Below, in pieces: positions 1-6,685 of a stretch of DNA of 9,591 nucleotides. Source of the stretch: an uncultured Clostridia bacterium (GTDB lineage: Bacteria > Bacillota > Clostridia > Lachnospirales > Lachnospiraceae); the NCBI GenBank assembly GCA_947178015.1, contig CAMWWW010000071.1, forward strand, positions 1 to 9,591. The letters run 5' to 3'. Below the pieces are notes generated by a model, which worked only from the letters and a program-made list of their open reading frames with translations, was not told the DNA's origin and ran no database searches. Each line of letters begins with the position of its first letter. Positions within the stretch are counted from its first letter, which is position 1. Both the position numbers and the translations under genes were made by a program.

Positions 1-19
1 GGTGACGGAGGACTATAGG

Positions 20-59
20 CGATTCTCTGCGCGAACCTTTCTCGAAAATGATTATACAA
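20..59 (+). repeat. Left arm of 40-bp inverted repeat bracketing the opp operon
   Basis: Read on the plus strand, this stretch matches the reverse complement of 9511-9550 at 36 of 40 positions. The outer 14 bases (CGATTCTCTGCGCG) are identical; the mismatches are at 34, 38, 44 and 52. Similarity stops sharply outside position 20 and inside about position 59. It lies 3' of the last gene of the operon, 23 bases beyond its stop codon. No intrinsic terminator is evident in 1-82; a 5-bp AT-rich stem at 59-71 is too weak. Whether the repeat is a mobile-element end, a recombination site or a duplicated regulatory stretch cannot be told from here. Confidence 0.85.
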
Positions 60-82
60 GTAACTCTTACTCTTACAAAAAA

Positions 83-475
83 TTATGATATATAATATAG
101 TAATAAACAGACTGCACTTGCCGCAAAGCATACTATCCCTATTACAAGAAGGTGCTGAAACCATCCTTTCTGGTTTTCCTGCTTCCTCATCTTATATTCA
201 TAAAAGCTCTCCCGCTTCTTCTGTGGATGCAGAAACTGAAAAAATGTTCCAATCCCATAGCTCAGCATATCAAAGGTCCCCTCATTTGCAATCCAGCTCA
301 GCGCGCCGATGCCTCCTATCAGCACCGCGGGAAATAGAAAACAGTTGGAGAGAATCCCAAAGCGTTCTGCTATATCCGGCTCTTGAAACAGCCCCTGTGC
401 AAATATTCCTGCGACAAATACTGCCAATGCAGCACACGCACCCACCGCATAATGAAGCACACGCTTTTTGTTCAT
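83..475 (-). CDS. Small DUF3899-like integral membrane protein
   Basis: This 130-residue protein has three likely membrane segments, at about residues 8-28, 42-63 and 107-128. Between the last two lies a strongly basic stretch (84-105, with KKRESFYEYKMRKQE), which places that loop inside the cell by the positive-inside rule. The overall pattern (FGILSNCFLFPAVLIGG, then NEGTFDMLSYG, then a basic ESFYEYK segment and a final helix) resembles the DUF3899 family of small Firmicute membrane proteins as I recall it; its function is unknown. The ATG at 475 is preceded by GGAGGAGG at close spacing. It starts 49 bases after the oppF stop with no terminator between, so it is probably the last gene of the operon. 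A role as accessory or assembly factor for the transporter is only a guess from position. Confidence 0.85.
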   Translation of the reverse strand: MNKKRVLHYAVGACAALAVFVAGIFAQGLFQEPDIAERFGILSNCFLFPAVLIGGIGALSWIANEGTFDMLSYGIGTFFQFLHPQKKRESFYEYKMRKQENQKGWFQHLLVIGIVCFAASAVCLLLYYIS

Positions 476-524
476 TCTCCTCCTCCATTCATCACGATTA
501 TTCTACCCGCAATGCCTTCTTATC

Positions 525-1781
525 TTAATCCTTTATAATCTTTTTATAGGCATCAAACTCTGCCTGATTGCATTGTACAAAATGTCCCGGCTTGATCTCC
601 CTAAAGGTCGGTGGATCTACGCTGTAGTCATGCTCTGCCAGAGGATTGTATGTGATCCTCTTCCGCTTCTTTTCATAGATTGGATCGGGAAGCGGGATCG
701 CAGATAGAAGCGATCTGGTATAGGGATGCAGCGGATTTTTAAATAGCTCATCGGAGGACGCTAGTTCCACCATTTTACCAAAGTACATAACGCCGATTCT
801 GTCAGAGAAATATTTTACTACGGAGAGGTCATGGGCGATAAATAGAATCGTCAATCCCATCTTCTCTCTTAGATCATTTAACAGATTAATAACCTGCGCC
901 TGAATGGATACGTCAAGCGCCGATACCGGCTCATCAGCGATAATCAGATCGGGGTTCATAATAACGGACCGCGCGACGCCAATACGCTGTCTTTGTCCAC
1001 CGGAAAACTCATGCGGGTATCTTCCTGCGTGCTCACGCACCAGACCAACGACCTCAAGCATCTCATACACACGCTTTTCCAGAATTTCCTTGTCCTTCTC
1101 TCCCTGAATAACCAGCCCCTCCGAGATAATCTCTCGTATGGTCATTCGGGGATCAAGAGAGGCGATGGGGTCCTGAAAAATCATCTGGATCTGTGTCACC
1201 AGCTTTGTGTGTTTTGCTTTGTAAAGCTCTTTTTTATATTCTTTATTGAGTTTTTCTTTTTCTTCACCTTGTGCTTTTTCCAGCCTTGGCAGGTATTTTT
1301 CGTTTAGTTCTTTTACTAACTTACCAGAATATTCTTTATCACAGTTTTTCTGATCGTACTGTGCTTCCTTGATCTTCTTTTTATTCTCAGCAATAATGGC
1401 ATCCAGCTCTTTTTTCAGGCGCTGTTTTTCCTCGTCGCTCTTTGCCGCCGCCATTTTTTCTTTGTAAGTTTTCTTTGCCTCTCTAATGGCATTGACATAG
1501 GAGCGCTTTCCCGCGGCGATGCGGATTCCTTTAAAATAGACATTGCCTGAAGTGATATTGTACAGCTTGATAATGGATCGTCCTGTAGTGGTCTTGCCGC
1601 AGCCGGACTCACCTACCAGTCCGAATACCTCGCCCTTTTTAATCTCAAAGTTGACATCATCCACCGCCTTAAGCTCTGTGCCGCCCATAGGGAAATACTG
1701 GCAGAGATGCTCTACCTTCAGCAGTACCTCATCGGAGGAAGCACTTTTTTTCTGGAAGTTTTTCTCTTTATTCTTCTCCAT
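525..1781 (-). CDS. oppF: Oligopeptide ABC transporter ATPase OppF with a coiled-coil insertion
   Basis: This is the second cytoplasmic ATPase of the importer, 418 residues against a usual 310-330. Visible motifs are Walker A GESGCGKT (57-64), Q-loop IFQDP (Q203), signature SGGQRQR (260-266), Walker B LIIADEP (279-285), D-loop SALD, switch histidine H317, and the HPYT of the C-terminal oligopeptide-family domain (352-355). About 100 Lys/Glu/Ala-rich residues (roughly 92-192) sit between the strand VYFKGIRI and the Q-loop; they look like one or two long helices or a coiled coil. Of the C-terminal cysteine motif only the last cysteine (C404 in HFVQC) remains. The ATG at 1781 is chosen over an in-frame ATG at 1826 because AGGGAG lies 7 bases upstream and the family's conserved start follows. 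It overlaps the oppD end by 14 bases, which suggests translational coupling. All catalytic residues are present, so it should be active. Confidence 0.95.
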   Translation of the reverse strand: MEKNKEKNFQKKSASSDEVLLKVEHLCQYFPMGGTELKAVDDVNFEIKKGEVFGLVGESGCGKTTTGRSIIKLYNITSGNVYFKGIRIAAGKRSYVNAIREAKKTYKEKMAAAKSDEEKQRLKKELDAIIAENKKKIKEAQYDQKNCDKEYSGKLVKELNEKYLPRLEKAQGEEKEKLNKEYKKELYKAKHTKLVTQIQMIFQDPIASLDPRMTIREIISEGLVIQGEKDKEILEKRVYEMLEVVGLVREHAGRYPHEFSGGQRQRIGVARSVIMNPDLIIADEPVSALDVSIQAQVINLLNDLREKMGLTILFIAHDLSVVKYFSDRIGVMYFGKMVELASSDELFKNPLHPYTRSLLSAIPLPDPIYEKKRKRITYNPLAEHDYSVDPPTFREIKPGHFVQCNQAEFDAYKKIIKD

Positions 1782-3942
1782 CTTCGTTCTCCCTTCTGTT
1801 CTGCATCCTAGCAATCCTCTCTGCAATTATCTTTGGCGGTTCTACCTTAGGAGCATCGGGATGAAGCAGCCATGTGGCGGCGTGATGCGTCTCGGAAATC
1901 TGGAACATTGGCGGCTGCTGCTCAAAATCTATCTTCATCGCGTATTTATTTCTTGCCGCAAATGCATCTCCCACAGGAGGGTAGATCATATTAGGAGGAG
2001 TTCCGGGTATCGCCTCCAGCTTTTCATTGGTATCCAAATCTGGCATGGAGGAAAGCAGCGCCCATGTGTAGGGGTGCGCGGCATGATAAAAAATATCCTC
2101 CGCCGTGCCATACTCAACCACCTTGCCTGCGTACATAACGGCAATGCGGTCCGCCATATTTGCCACAACGCCCAGATCGTGCGTGATAAAGATAATGGAA
2201 AGATGACGCTCTCTTTTCAGTTTGTTGATCAATTCCAATATCTGTGCTTGAATTGTCACATCCAATGCGGTTGTAGGCTCATCACAGATCAGAATATCGG
2301 GGTTCGCCGCCAAGGCGATCGCGATTACAATACGCTGGCGCATACCGCCGGAGAATTCAAATGGATACTGGCGATAACGTTTTCTAGGCTCCGCGATACC
2401 AACCTCCTCCATCAGCTTGATTGCCTTTGCTTTCGCAATCTGCTTTGTCACTTTATTTACTACGCCTGAAGCATTTTCCTTTAGATAATCAATGCCTGCC
2501 TCCGTCTCGGCGTCAAAATCTCTGTTGTCCTTGGCGGATAGGGATACCTGATAATGATCGATCATGCGCTTGATCTGATAACAGATATCGTCTCTCACCT
2601 CATCCAGATCCGTAAGCTTTGCCTCCACGACCTTCCACTCAGGGGTCTTTCCACGGTTTACAAGCTTATCATACTTTGCCTTTGCCTTTTCATAGCGTTT
2701 TTTCTCCTCCTTATTTTTCGTGATAGAGGAAAAATACCGGCCGACCTCGCTCTTTAATCTGGTTGGGAATGTATAGGTAAGATTATCCTTCACAACCTCC
2801 ATGCGGTTGATCGTCGCAAGCACCTTTTCGGAAAGAATCTTTACTGCCTCTTGGCTCTCTTTCTCATCCAGCTCACTCTTCTCAAATACAGGGAGATATT
2901 TCTTTAAAGCATCGATTGCTTCCCGCTTATTTTTATAAGAAAGTTCTGCCGCATATATCATGCCCTTCTTGGCATCCGCGATAAAATCCAGCATAAAATT
3001 ATCATCCAAATATTTGCGCAGATATTTATTTAACTCGCCGATATCTTTCTTATCAGGAAGCTCCTTTCCGCTGAAGGTCTGGTAATAGCCCATACAGAAG
3101 AAATTCGGTTCTTCCTTGGCGGTGGCTCTTTTTAAGATCTCGTCCGCCTCCTTCAGCCTTCTAATCATGGCGTCATAACTTGTGCCCTGCTTTTTTACCG
3201 TCTTTATATCACTTTCCAGCTCTGTTGTCAGCGCTTTCAGCTTGTCTGCCTCTTCCTTTACAACATACTCATGAACAGAAGATTTCAAGAGCTTTACCAG
3301 CTCCTTAAGTCGATAGGAAGCATCCTTTACCTCATTCTTCTCCATCTCAAAGACAAGCGCTTCTATATCATCCACCGCCTCCAAGGCTGCCTCGTGCGCC
3401 GTGCGGTATGTGCCCTCCAGCTTTAGATGCTGATACTCAAATTTATTAAAATCATCACATTTCTTCGCAAGCTGCGCCGCCTTTTCCTTATCGTCCCCGG
3501 CAATGGCAGCCGTCATATTTTGCTTTAGTTCCTTTAGGTACTCATTAAAGCACCTCCTACTCTCCCTCTGGCGCGCTTTTCCTTTTAAGATCATCGCCTC
3601 CGTGAGCTGGCGTCCAATTCGCACAATTGGATTTAAGCTGGACATCGGGTCCTGAAAGATCATTGCAATCTTATCGCCACGGATTGCATGAAATTCCTTC
3701 TCTGACATTTTTAACAAATCTTTGCCGTCATAGATAATCTCTCCGCCCTCAATAATCGCATTTCCTGCGAGTATTCCGAGAATCGCCTTGCTCGTCACAG
3801 ATTTTCCAGAACCGGACTCTCCCACGATGGACAGCGTCTCTCCTTTGGCAAGCTCAAAATTTATGCCGCGCACAGCCTGTACTCTGCCGTTGGAGGTTCG
3901 AAAGGATACAGTAAGATTCCTGACTGATAATTTATTCTCCAT
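1768..3942 (-). CDS. oppD: Oligopeptide ABC transporter ATPase OppD with a very large helical insertion
   Basis: This ATPase subunit pairs with OppF to drive peptide import. It has 724 residues, more than twice the usual 320-350. Motifs are Walker A GESGSGKS (41-48), Q-loop IFQDP (Q97), signature SGGMRQR (531-537), Walker B ILICDEP (550-556), D-loop TALD, switch histidine H588 and HPYT (623-626). Residues about 123-500 interrupt the helical subdomain between the Q-loop and the signature. They are rich in Lys, Glu, Ala and Leu, mostly predicted helix by eye, with four scattered cysteines (131, 162, 283, 454). On both sides the ATPase sequence resumes normally, so this is a true in-frame insertion and not a frameshift. 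The C-terminal iron-sulfur motif has Asp659, Asn665, Asp672 and Thr690 where cysteines are expected. The start at 3942 is chosen over 3993 because GGAGG lies 6 bases upstream and the family start follows. It begins 1 base after the oppC stop. Confidence 0.95.
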   Translation of the reverse strand: MENKLSVRNLTVSFRTSNGRVQAVRGINFELAKGETLSIVGESGSGKSVTSKAILGILAGNAIIEGGEIIYDGKDLLKMSEKEFHAIRGDKIAMIFQDPMSSLNPIVRIGRQLTEAMILKGKARQRESRRCFNEYLKELKQNMTAAIAGDDKEKAAQLAKKCDDFNKFEYQHLKLEGTYRTAHEAALEAVDDIEALVFEMEKNEVKDASYRLKELVKLLKSSVHEYVVKEEADKLKALTTELESDIKTVKKQGTSYDAMIRRLKEADEILKRATAKEEPNFFCMGYYQTFSGKELPDKKDIGELNKYLRKYLDDNFMLDFIADAKKGMIYAAELSYKNKREAIDALKKYLPVFEKSELDEKESQEAVKILSEKVLATINRMEVVKDNLTYTFPTRLKSEVGRYFSSITKNKEEKKRYEKAKAKYDKLVNRGKTPEWKVVEAKLTDLDEVRDDICYQIKRMIDHYQVSLSAKDNRDFDAETEAGIDYLKENASGVVNKVTKQIAKAKAIKLMEEVGIAEPRKRYRQYPFEFSGGMRQRIVIAIALAANPDILICDEPTTALDVTIQAQILELINKLKRERHLSIIFITHDLGVVANMADRIAVMYAGKVVEYGTAEDIFYHAAHPYTWALLSSMPDLDTNEKLEAIPGTPPNMIYPPVGDAFAARNKYAMKIDFEQQPPMFQISETHHAATWLLHPDAPKVEPPKIIAERIARMQNRRENEDGEE

Positions 3943-3943
3943 C

Positions 3944-5482
3944 TTAGTCCTCCACTCCTCTTGTTGTAGGGTTAAATGCATCACGCAAACCATTGCCGAA
4001 CAAATTAAAGCAAATCAGCAGCAATGCAAAATAGATCGAAGGGAAAAACATGGCATGGGGCGATGTCAGCATCGAAGGCTGCCCCTGTGCCAGCAATGTG
4101 CCAATACTGGTTCCGGCAAAGTCTGCAATATTGATAATTCCCAGATAGGTCATGGTTGTCTCTGATAATACTACAGATGGAATAACAAGCGCACAGCTTG
4201 TGATAATCGTACCCATGGCATTGGGGAAAATATGCTTGAACATCAGACGTTTGTCCGAAGCGCCTAGTGTCCTCGCCGCAAAGACAAACTCCTGCCCTTT
4301 AAAGCGGTAAAACTGTTTTCTGGTCAGCGCACTCATGCTAATCCACCCTGTAAGGACAAATGCAAACAGAAAGGCTCCCACCGAACCCACCTTTGCCGCC
4401 AGATGAAGCTGGAATAATACGGTCACAACCATCATAGGAATACCAGAGCAAATATCTGCAAAACGATCCATCACCATATCGATCGTACCGCCATAGTAAC
4501 CTTGAATGGCTCCATAGATCGCGCCAATCGTTAAATTAATAGCAGATACAATAATAGCAAAAATCAAAGAAAATCTTGCTCCAACGCCGATACCGCAGAA
4601 CAGATCCTCTCCCAACACATTGGTTCCCAACAGATACAGAGGCTCGTATCCATTTAAATATTGATAATAATTATAATAACAAACCCGTGCCTGTACAGAG
4701 CCTGATTTGCGGACACTGTAGATATAGCTGCCGTCATCGCCCGGAATCCGTATACTGTTATACGGCGCTCCCTCTATGGTAGAATTTGTGGAATATACAG
4801 GAATAAAATTTCCATTCTCGTCAAGCACCGCGGAGCCTTTCGAATCTACCTGATACCACAGATTTGGATTATCTGTGATGCCGCTGATTGCCTCCGGCTC
4901 TACATAGGGATAAATCACTTGAATTCCCGTTTCATTCTGCCATTCCTGAATACGCTCAAACTCACTGTAAGAAAGCACACGGTACACCACACCGACATCA
5001 TAGTACTTATTGGTTGACATCTTATAAAAATATGAGATTCTATCTTGACCACGATATTTGGATACCGTCTCAGAAGTTCCCAGAATTTTAATCACCGGAT
5101 TATATCCTGTCTCCACCCCGATGCCCTTCCAATAATTCATCTGCGCCTCATTCTGGCTCTCATGCACCACAGCGCCGTCAAAAATTCCCCATCCCTTATC
5201 GGCAATCGCCCGGATAAAAGGAGGGGTATTGGTATATACCTTATCCTTATTATCCATCTTAATAGGGGCGACAATCGGCGCCACAATTGCATACAAGGCA
5301 AGTAAACTAAGAATATAGGCAGCTATCACAGAAGACTTATTCTTCTTAAATCGAAGCATGGCATCTGCAAAAAAGCCGCGGGTTTTGGTGTCGAACTTTT
5401 TATCTTGAATTGTCTTGTCAAGCTGTGCAAACTCAAATTTCTCCTTTGGAATATGTTCCAATTCTTGTCCTTTTCTCTCCAT
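3944..5482 (-). CDS. oppC: Oligopeptide ABC transporter permease OppC with a large extracytoplasmic domain
   Basis: This is the second channel subunit, 512 residues against about 300 normally. A cytoplasmic N-terminus (1-50) leads to the first membrane helix (about 52-74). Then come some 210 residues (about 76-285) that should lie outside the cell. These are polar and rich in Tyr, Asn and Gly, with only C268 and no repeat that I see. The classic permease core follows from LGTNVLGEDLF, with five further helices and the ATPase-contacting EAA loop (about 398-421, FAARTLGAS then HIFPN). I place the start at the ATG at 5482, which has GAGG 9 bases upstream overlapping the oppB stop. An alternative GTG at 5497 would overlap oppB by 4 bases and add five residues, but has no clear ribosome site. 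The extra domain is expected to face OppA, so a role in docking or peptide hand-over is a reasonable inference. Confidence 0.93.
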   Translation of the reverse strand: MERKGQELEHIPKEKFEFAQLDKTIQDKKFDTKTRGFFADAMLRFKKNKSSVIAAYILSLLALYAIVAPIVAPIKMDNKDKVYTNTPPFIRAIADKGWGIFDGAVVHESQNEAQMNYWKGIGVETGYNPVIKILGTSETVSKYRGQDRISYFYKMSTNKYYDVGVVYRVLSYSEFERIQEWQNETGIQVIYPYVEPEAISGITDNPNLWYQVDSKGSAVLDENGNFIPVYSTNSTIEGAPYNSIRIPGDDGSYIYSVRKSGSVQARVCYYNYYQYLNGYEPLYLLGTNVLGEDLFCGIGVGARFSLIFAIIVSAINLTIGAIYGAIQGYYGGTIDMVMDRFADICSGIPMMVVTVLFQLHLAAKVGSVGAFLFAFVLTGWISMSALTRKQFYRFKGQEFVFAARTLGASDKRLMFKHIFPNAMGTIITSCALVIPSVVLSETTMTYLGIINIADFAGTSIGTLLAQGQPSMLTSPHAMFFPSIYFALLLICFNLFGNGLRDAFNPTTRGVED

Positions 5483-5491
5483 AGCCCATTT

Positions 5492-5495
5492 CCTC
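5492..5495 (-). promoter_or_regulatory. Ribosome binding site deciding the oppC start
   Basis: GAGG on the minus strand overlaps the TGA stop of oppB (5494-5496) and lies 9 bases before the ATG at 5482. This favours that ATG over the GTG at 5497, whose upstream bases (GGTTCGAAAAA) contain no good ribosome site. The arrangement implies re-initiation by ribosomes finishing oppB. Confidence 0.55.
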
Positions 5496-6447
5496 ACTTT
5501 TTCGAACCCATTCTAATGCGGGGGTCAATAAACCCATAACTAATATCTACCACAATACTTGCCGCCAAACTAACCGTAGTATAAAACACCACCAGCATCG
5601 TGAACATAGGATAGTCCCTGCCGGTAATAGAATTCAAATAAAGCTGCCCCACGCCCGGTACAGAGAAAATCTTCTCAATAATCAAAGAACCTGACATAAT
5701 GCTGATAAACTGTCCAAAAATGGACGGCAGCACTACCACCATACAGTTTTTCATGGCATGGCGGACGGTAGCCTGCGTTCTTGTCAGTCCCTTCGTCCTT
5801 GCCAGCAGCATAAACTCACTGGTCAGCACCTCGGTAAGCTCCGCTCGCGTGGTTCGCGTAAAACCTGCAATTACACCCATAGAAAGCGATATCACCGCCG
5901 GCAGCATACTGACAAACATGCTCCATGTAAAGAAATTTGTGCCGGACTTCATCAAAAAAGGAAACCAGCCCAATTTATAAGATAAAAAGTATTGTATAAT
6001 AAATGCATACACGAAAGAAGGCACGGATATGCATACCATAGTCAATGTTGAAATCGTGTGGTCTATCCAGCTATTTTTCTTAATAGCTGCAAAAATACCA
6101 AGAATAATTCCGATAGGAATACTAAAAATGATAGAATAAAGATTGACAACCATAGTAGCAGGAAGCTTCGAAACGAAAATATTAGATACCTCCTGCCCAA
6201 AGTAGAGCACGTCACTTACTCCCCAATCCCATTTTGTAAATATATTTTTCAAAAAAATGCCAAACTGAACCAAATAGGGCTTATTATACCCAGCCGCCTC
6301 CCTGCGTGCCTCAATTACATCAGAATGAGGATCGCCGATGGGAAGCTCAGCCAGAGGGAGCATCCTAATTAAAACGAAACACATAAAGGTGATGACAAAC
6401 AAGGTCATCAACATTAACAATATTCTTTTTACAGCGTATTTTCCCAT
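5494..6447 (-). CDS. oppB: Oligopeptide ABC transporter permease OppB
   Basis: This is the first channel subunit of the importer. At 317 residues it is of normal family length, unlike its partners. The N-terminus has the family signature: a short basic start, a long first helix (about 9-31, ending FVLIRMLP), then a moderate outer loop. At least five more helices follow. The EAA loop that docks onto an ATPase is at about 211-234 (EFMLLARTKGLTRTQATVRHAMKN, without the strict central glycine-alanine form). The C-terminus ends in YGFIDPRIRMG, typical of OppB and DppB. The ATG at 6447 is preceded by GGAGG with 6-base spacing. The gene follows the structured 238-base gap after oppA and is tightly linked to oppC. 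Confidence 0.95.
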   Translation of the reverse strand: MGKYAVKRILLMLMTLFVITFMCFVLIRMLPLAELPIGDPHSDVIEARREAAGYNKPYLVQFGIFLKNIFTKWDWGVSDVLYFGQEVSNIFVSKLPATMVVNLYSIIFSIPIGIILGIFAAIKKNSWIDHTISTLTMVCISVPSFVYAFIIQYFLSYKLGWFPFLMKSGTNFFTWSMFVSMLPAVISLSMGVIAGFTRTTRAELTEVLTSEFMLLARTKGLTRTQATVRHAMKNCMVVVLPSIFGQFISIMSGSLIIEKIFSVPGVGQLYLNSITGRDYPMFTMLVVFYTTVSLAASIVVDISYGFIDPRIRMGSKK

Positions 6448-6488
6448 ACATTACCTCCGACCGGTTTTTTGCGTCCCACAAGCCTGCC

Positions 6489-6518
6489 CAAAGCCGCCAC
6501 CTGCACAGGGGGACTTTG
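6489..6518 (-). other. Possible stem-loop proximal to oppB
   Basis: CAAAG at 6489-6493 pairs with CTTTG at 6514-6518, and shorter CC/GG and CCT/AGG pairs are possible inside. GCCTGC at 6482-6487 could also pair with GCAGGC at 6527-6532, which would compete with the stronger hairpin at 6527-6564. The pairing is visible in sequence; its folding and any switching are inference. Confidence 0.3.
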
Positions 6519-6526
6519 CACTAATA

Positions 6527-6564
6527 GCAGGCATTTCAGGGGCATAAGCCCCAAAAATCCCTGC
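6527..6564 (-). other. Strong intercistronic hairpin between oppA and oppB
   Basis: An outer 5-bp stem (GCAGG/CCTGC), a middle AU stem of four pairs and an inner 5-bp GGGGC/GCCCC stem closed by a 4-base loop are separated only by small mismatches, giving one long hairpin. In the direction of operon transcription it is followed by TATTAG, not by a T-run, so it is a poor terminator for the operon. A role in RNA processing, or in stabilising oppA message so that the binding protein exceeds the channel, fits common practice in such operons. Read on the plus strand it is followed by TTTTT, but no plus-strand gene needs a terminator here. Confidence 0.6.
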
Positions 6565-6630
6565 TTTTTGTGAAACCATGCTTAATTTTGCAAGTAGTGA
6601 AGCAGATATATCACTCTAACTCCCATCTGT

Positions 6631-6642
6631 CCGCTTTAGCGG
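6631..6642 (-). other. Small GC hairpin in the oppA-oppB gap
   Basis: CCGC (6631-6634) and GCGG (6639-6642) form a short stem with a 4-base loop, extendable by two more pairs past one mismatch on the transcribed minus strand. It is one of several stem-loops in the 238-base gap at 6448-6685, which contains no gene and no clear promoter. AGTGA/TCACT at 6596-6615 is a further weak pair. Confidence 0.35.
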
Positions 6643-6658
6643 GCATACAAATCAGGAT

Positions 6659-6679
6659 TGTGAAATTCATCATTTCACA
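6659..6679 (-). other. Perfect stem-loop just after oppA
   Basis: TGTGAAAT (6659-6666) and ATTTCACA (6672-6679) form a perfect 8-bp stem with a 5-base loop, 6 bases after the oppA stop codon. It is AT-rich and lacks a following T-run, so it is not a standard intrinsic terminator. It may block 3' exonucleases and protect oppA message. Confidence 0.55.
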
Positions 6680-6685
6680 CTGCTT

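Noticed and set aside
1543..2469. A 308-codon open frame on the plus strand
   Set aside because: It lies opposite oppD and oppF, spans their junction, has no ribosome site or family resemblance, and its low-complexity, Cys/His-rich translation is typical of a shadow frame.
1206..3576. The OppD and OppF insertions as a frameshift, intron or intein
   Set aside because: Both stay in frame with family sequence resuming on each side; there are no intein splice residues such as a Cys/Ser start with a His-Asn end, and no group II intron features.
3940..3993. A longer OppD start at 3993
   Set aside because: It would add 17 residues overlapping oppC without a ribosome site; the ATG at 3942 has GGAGG at 6 bases and the usual family N-terminus.
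6527..6569. Intrinsic terminator on the plus strand
   Set aside because: The hairpin followed by TTTTT looks right, but there is no plus-strand gene upstream for it to end; it more likely serves as an RNA hairpin of the minus-strand operon.
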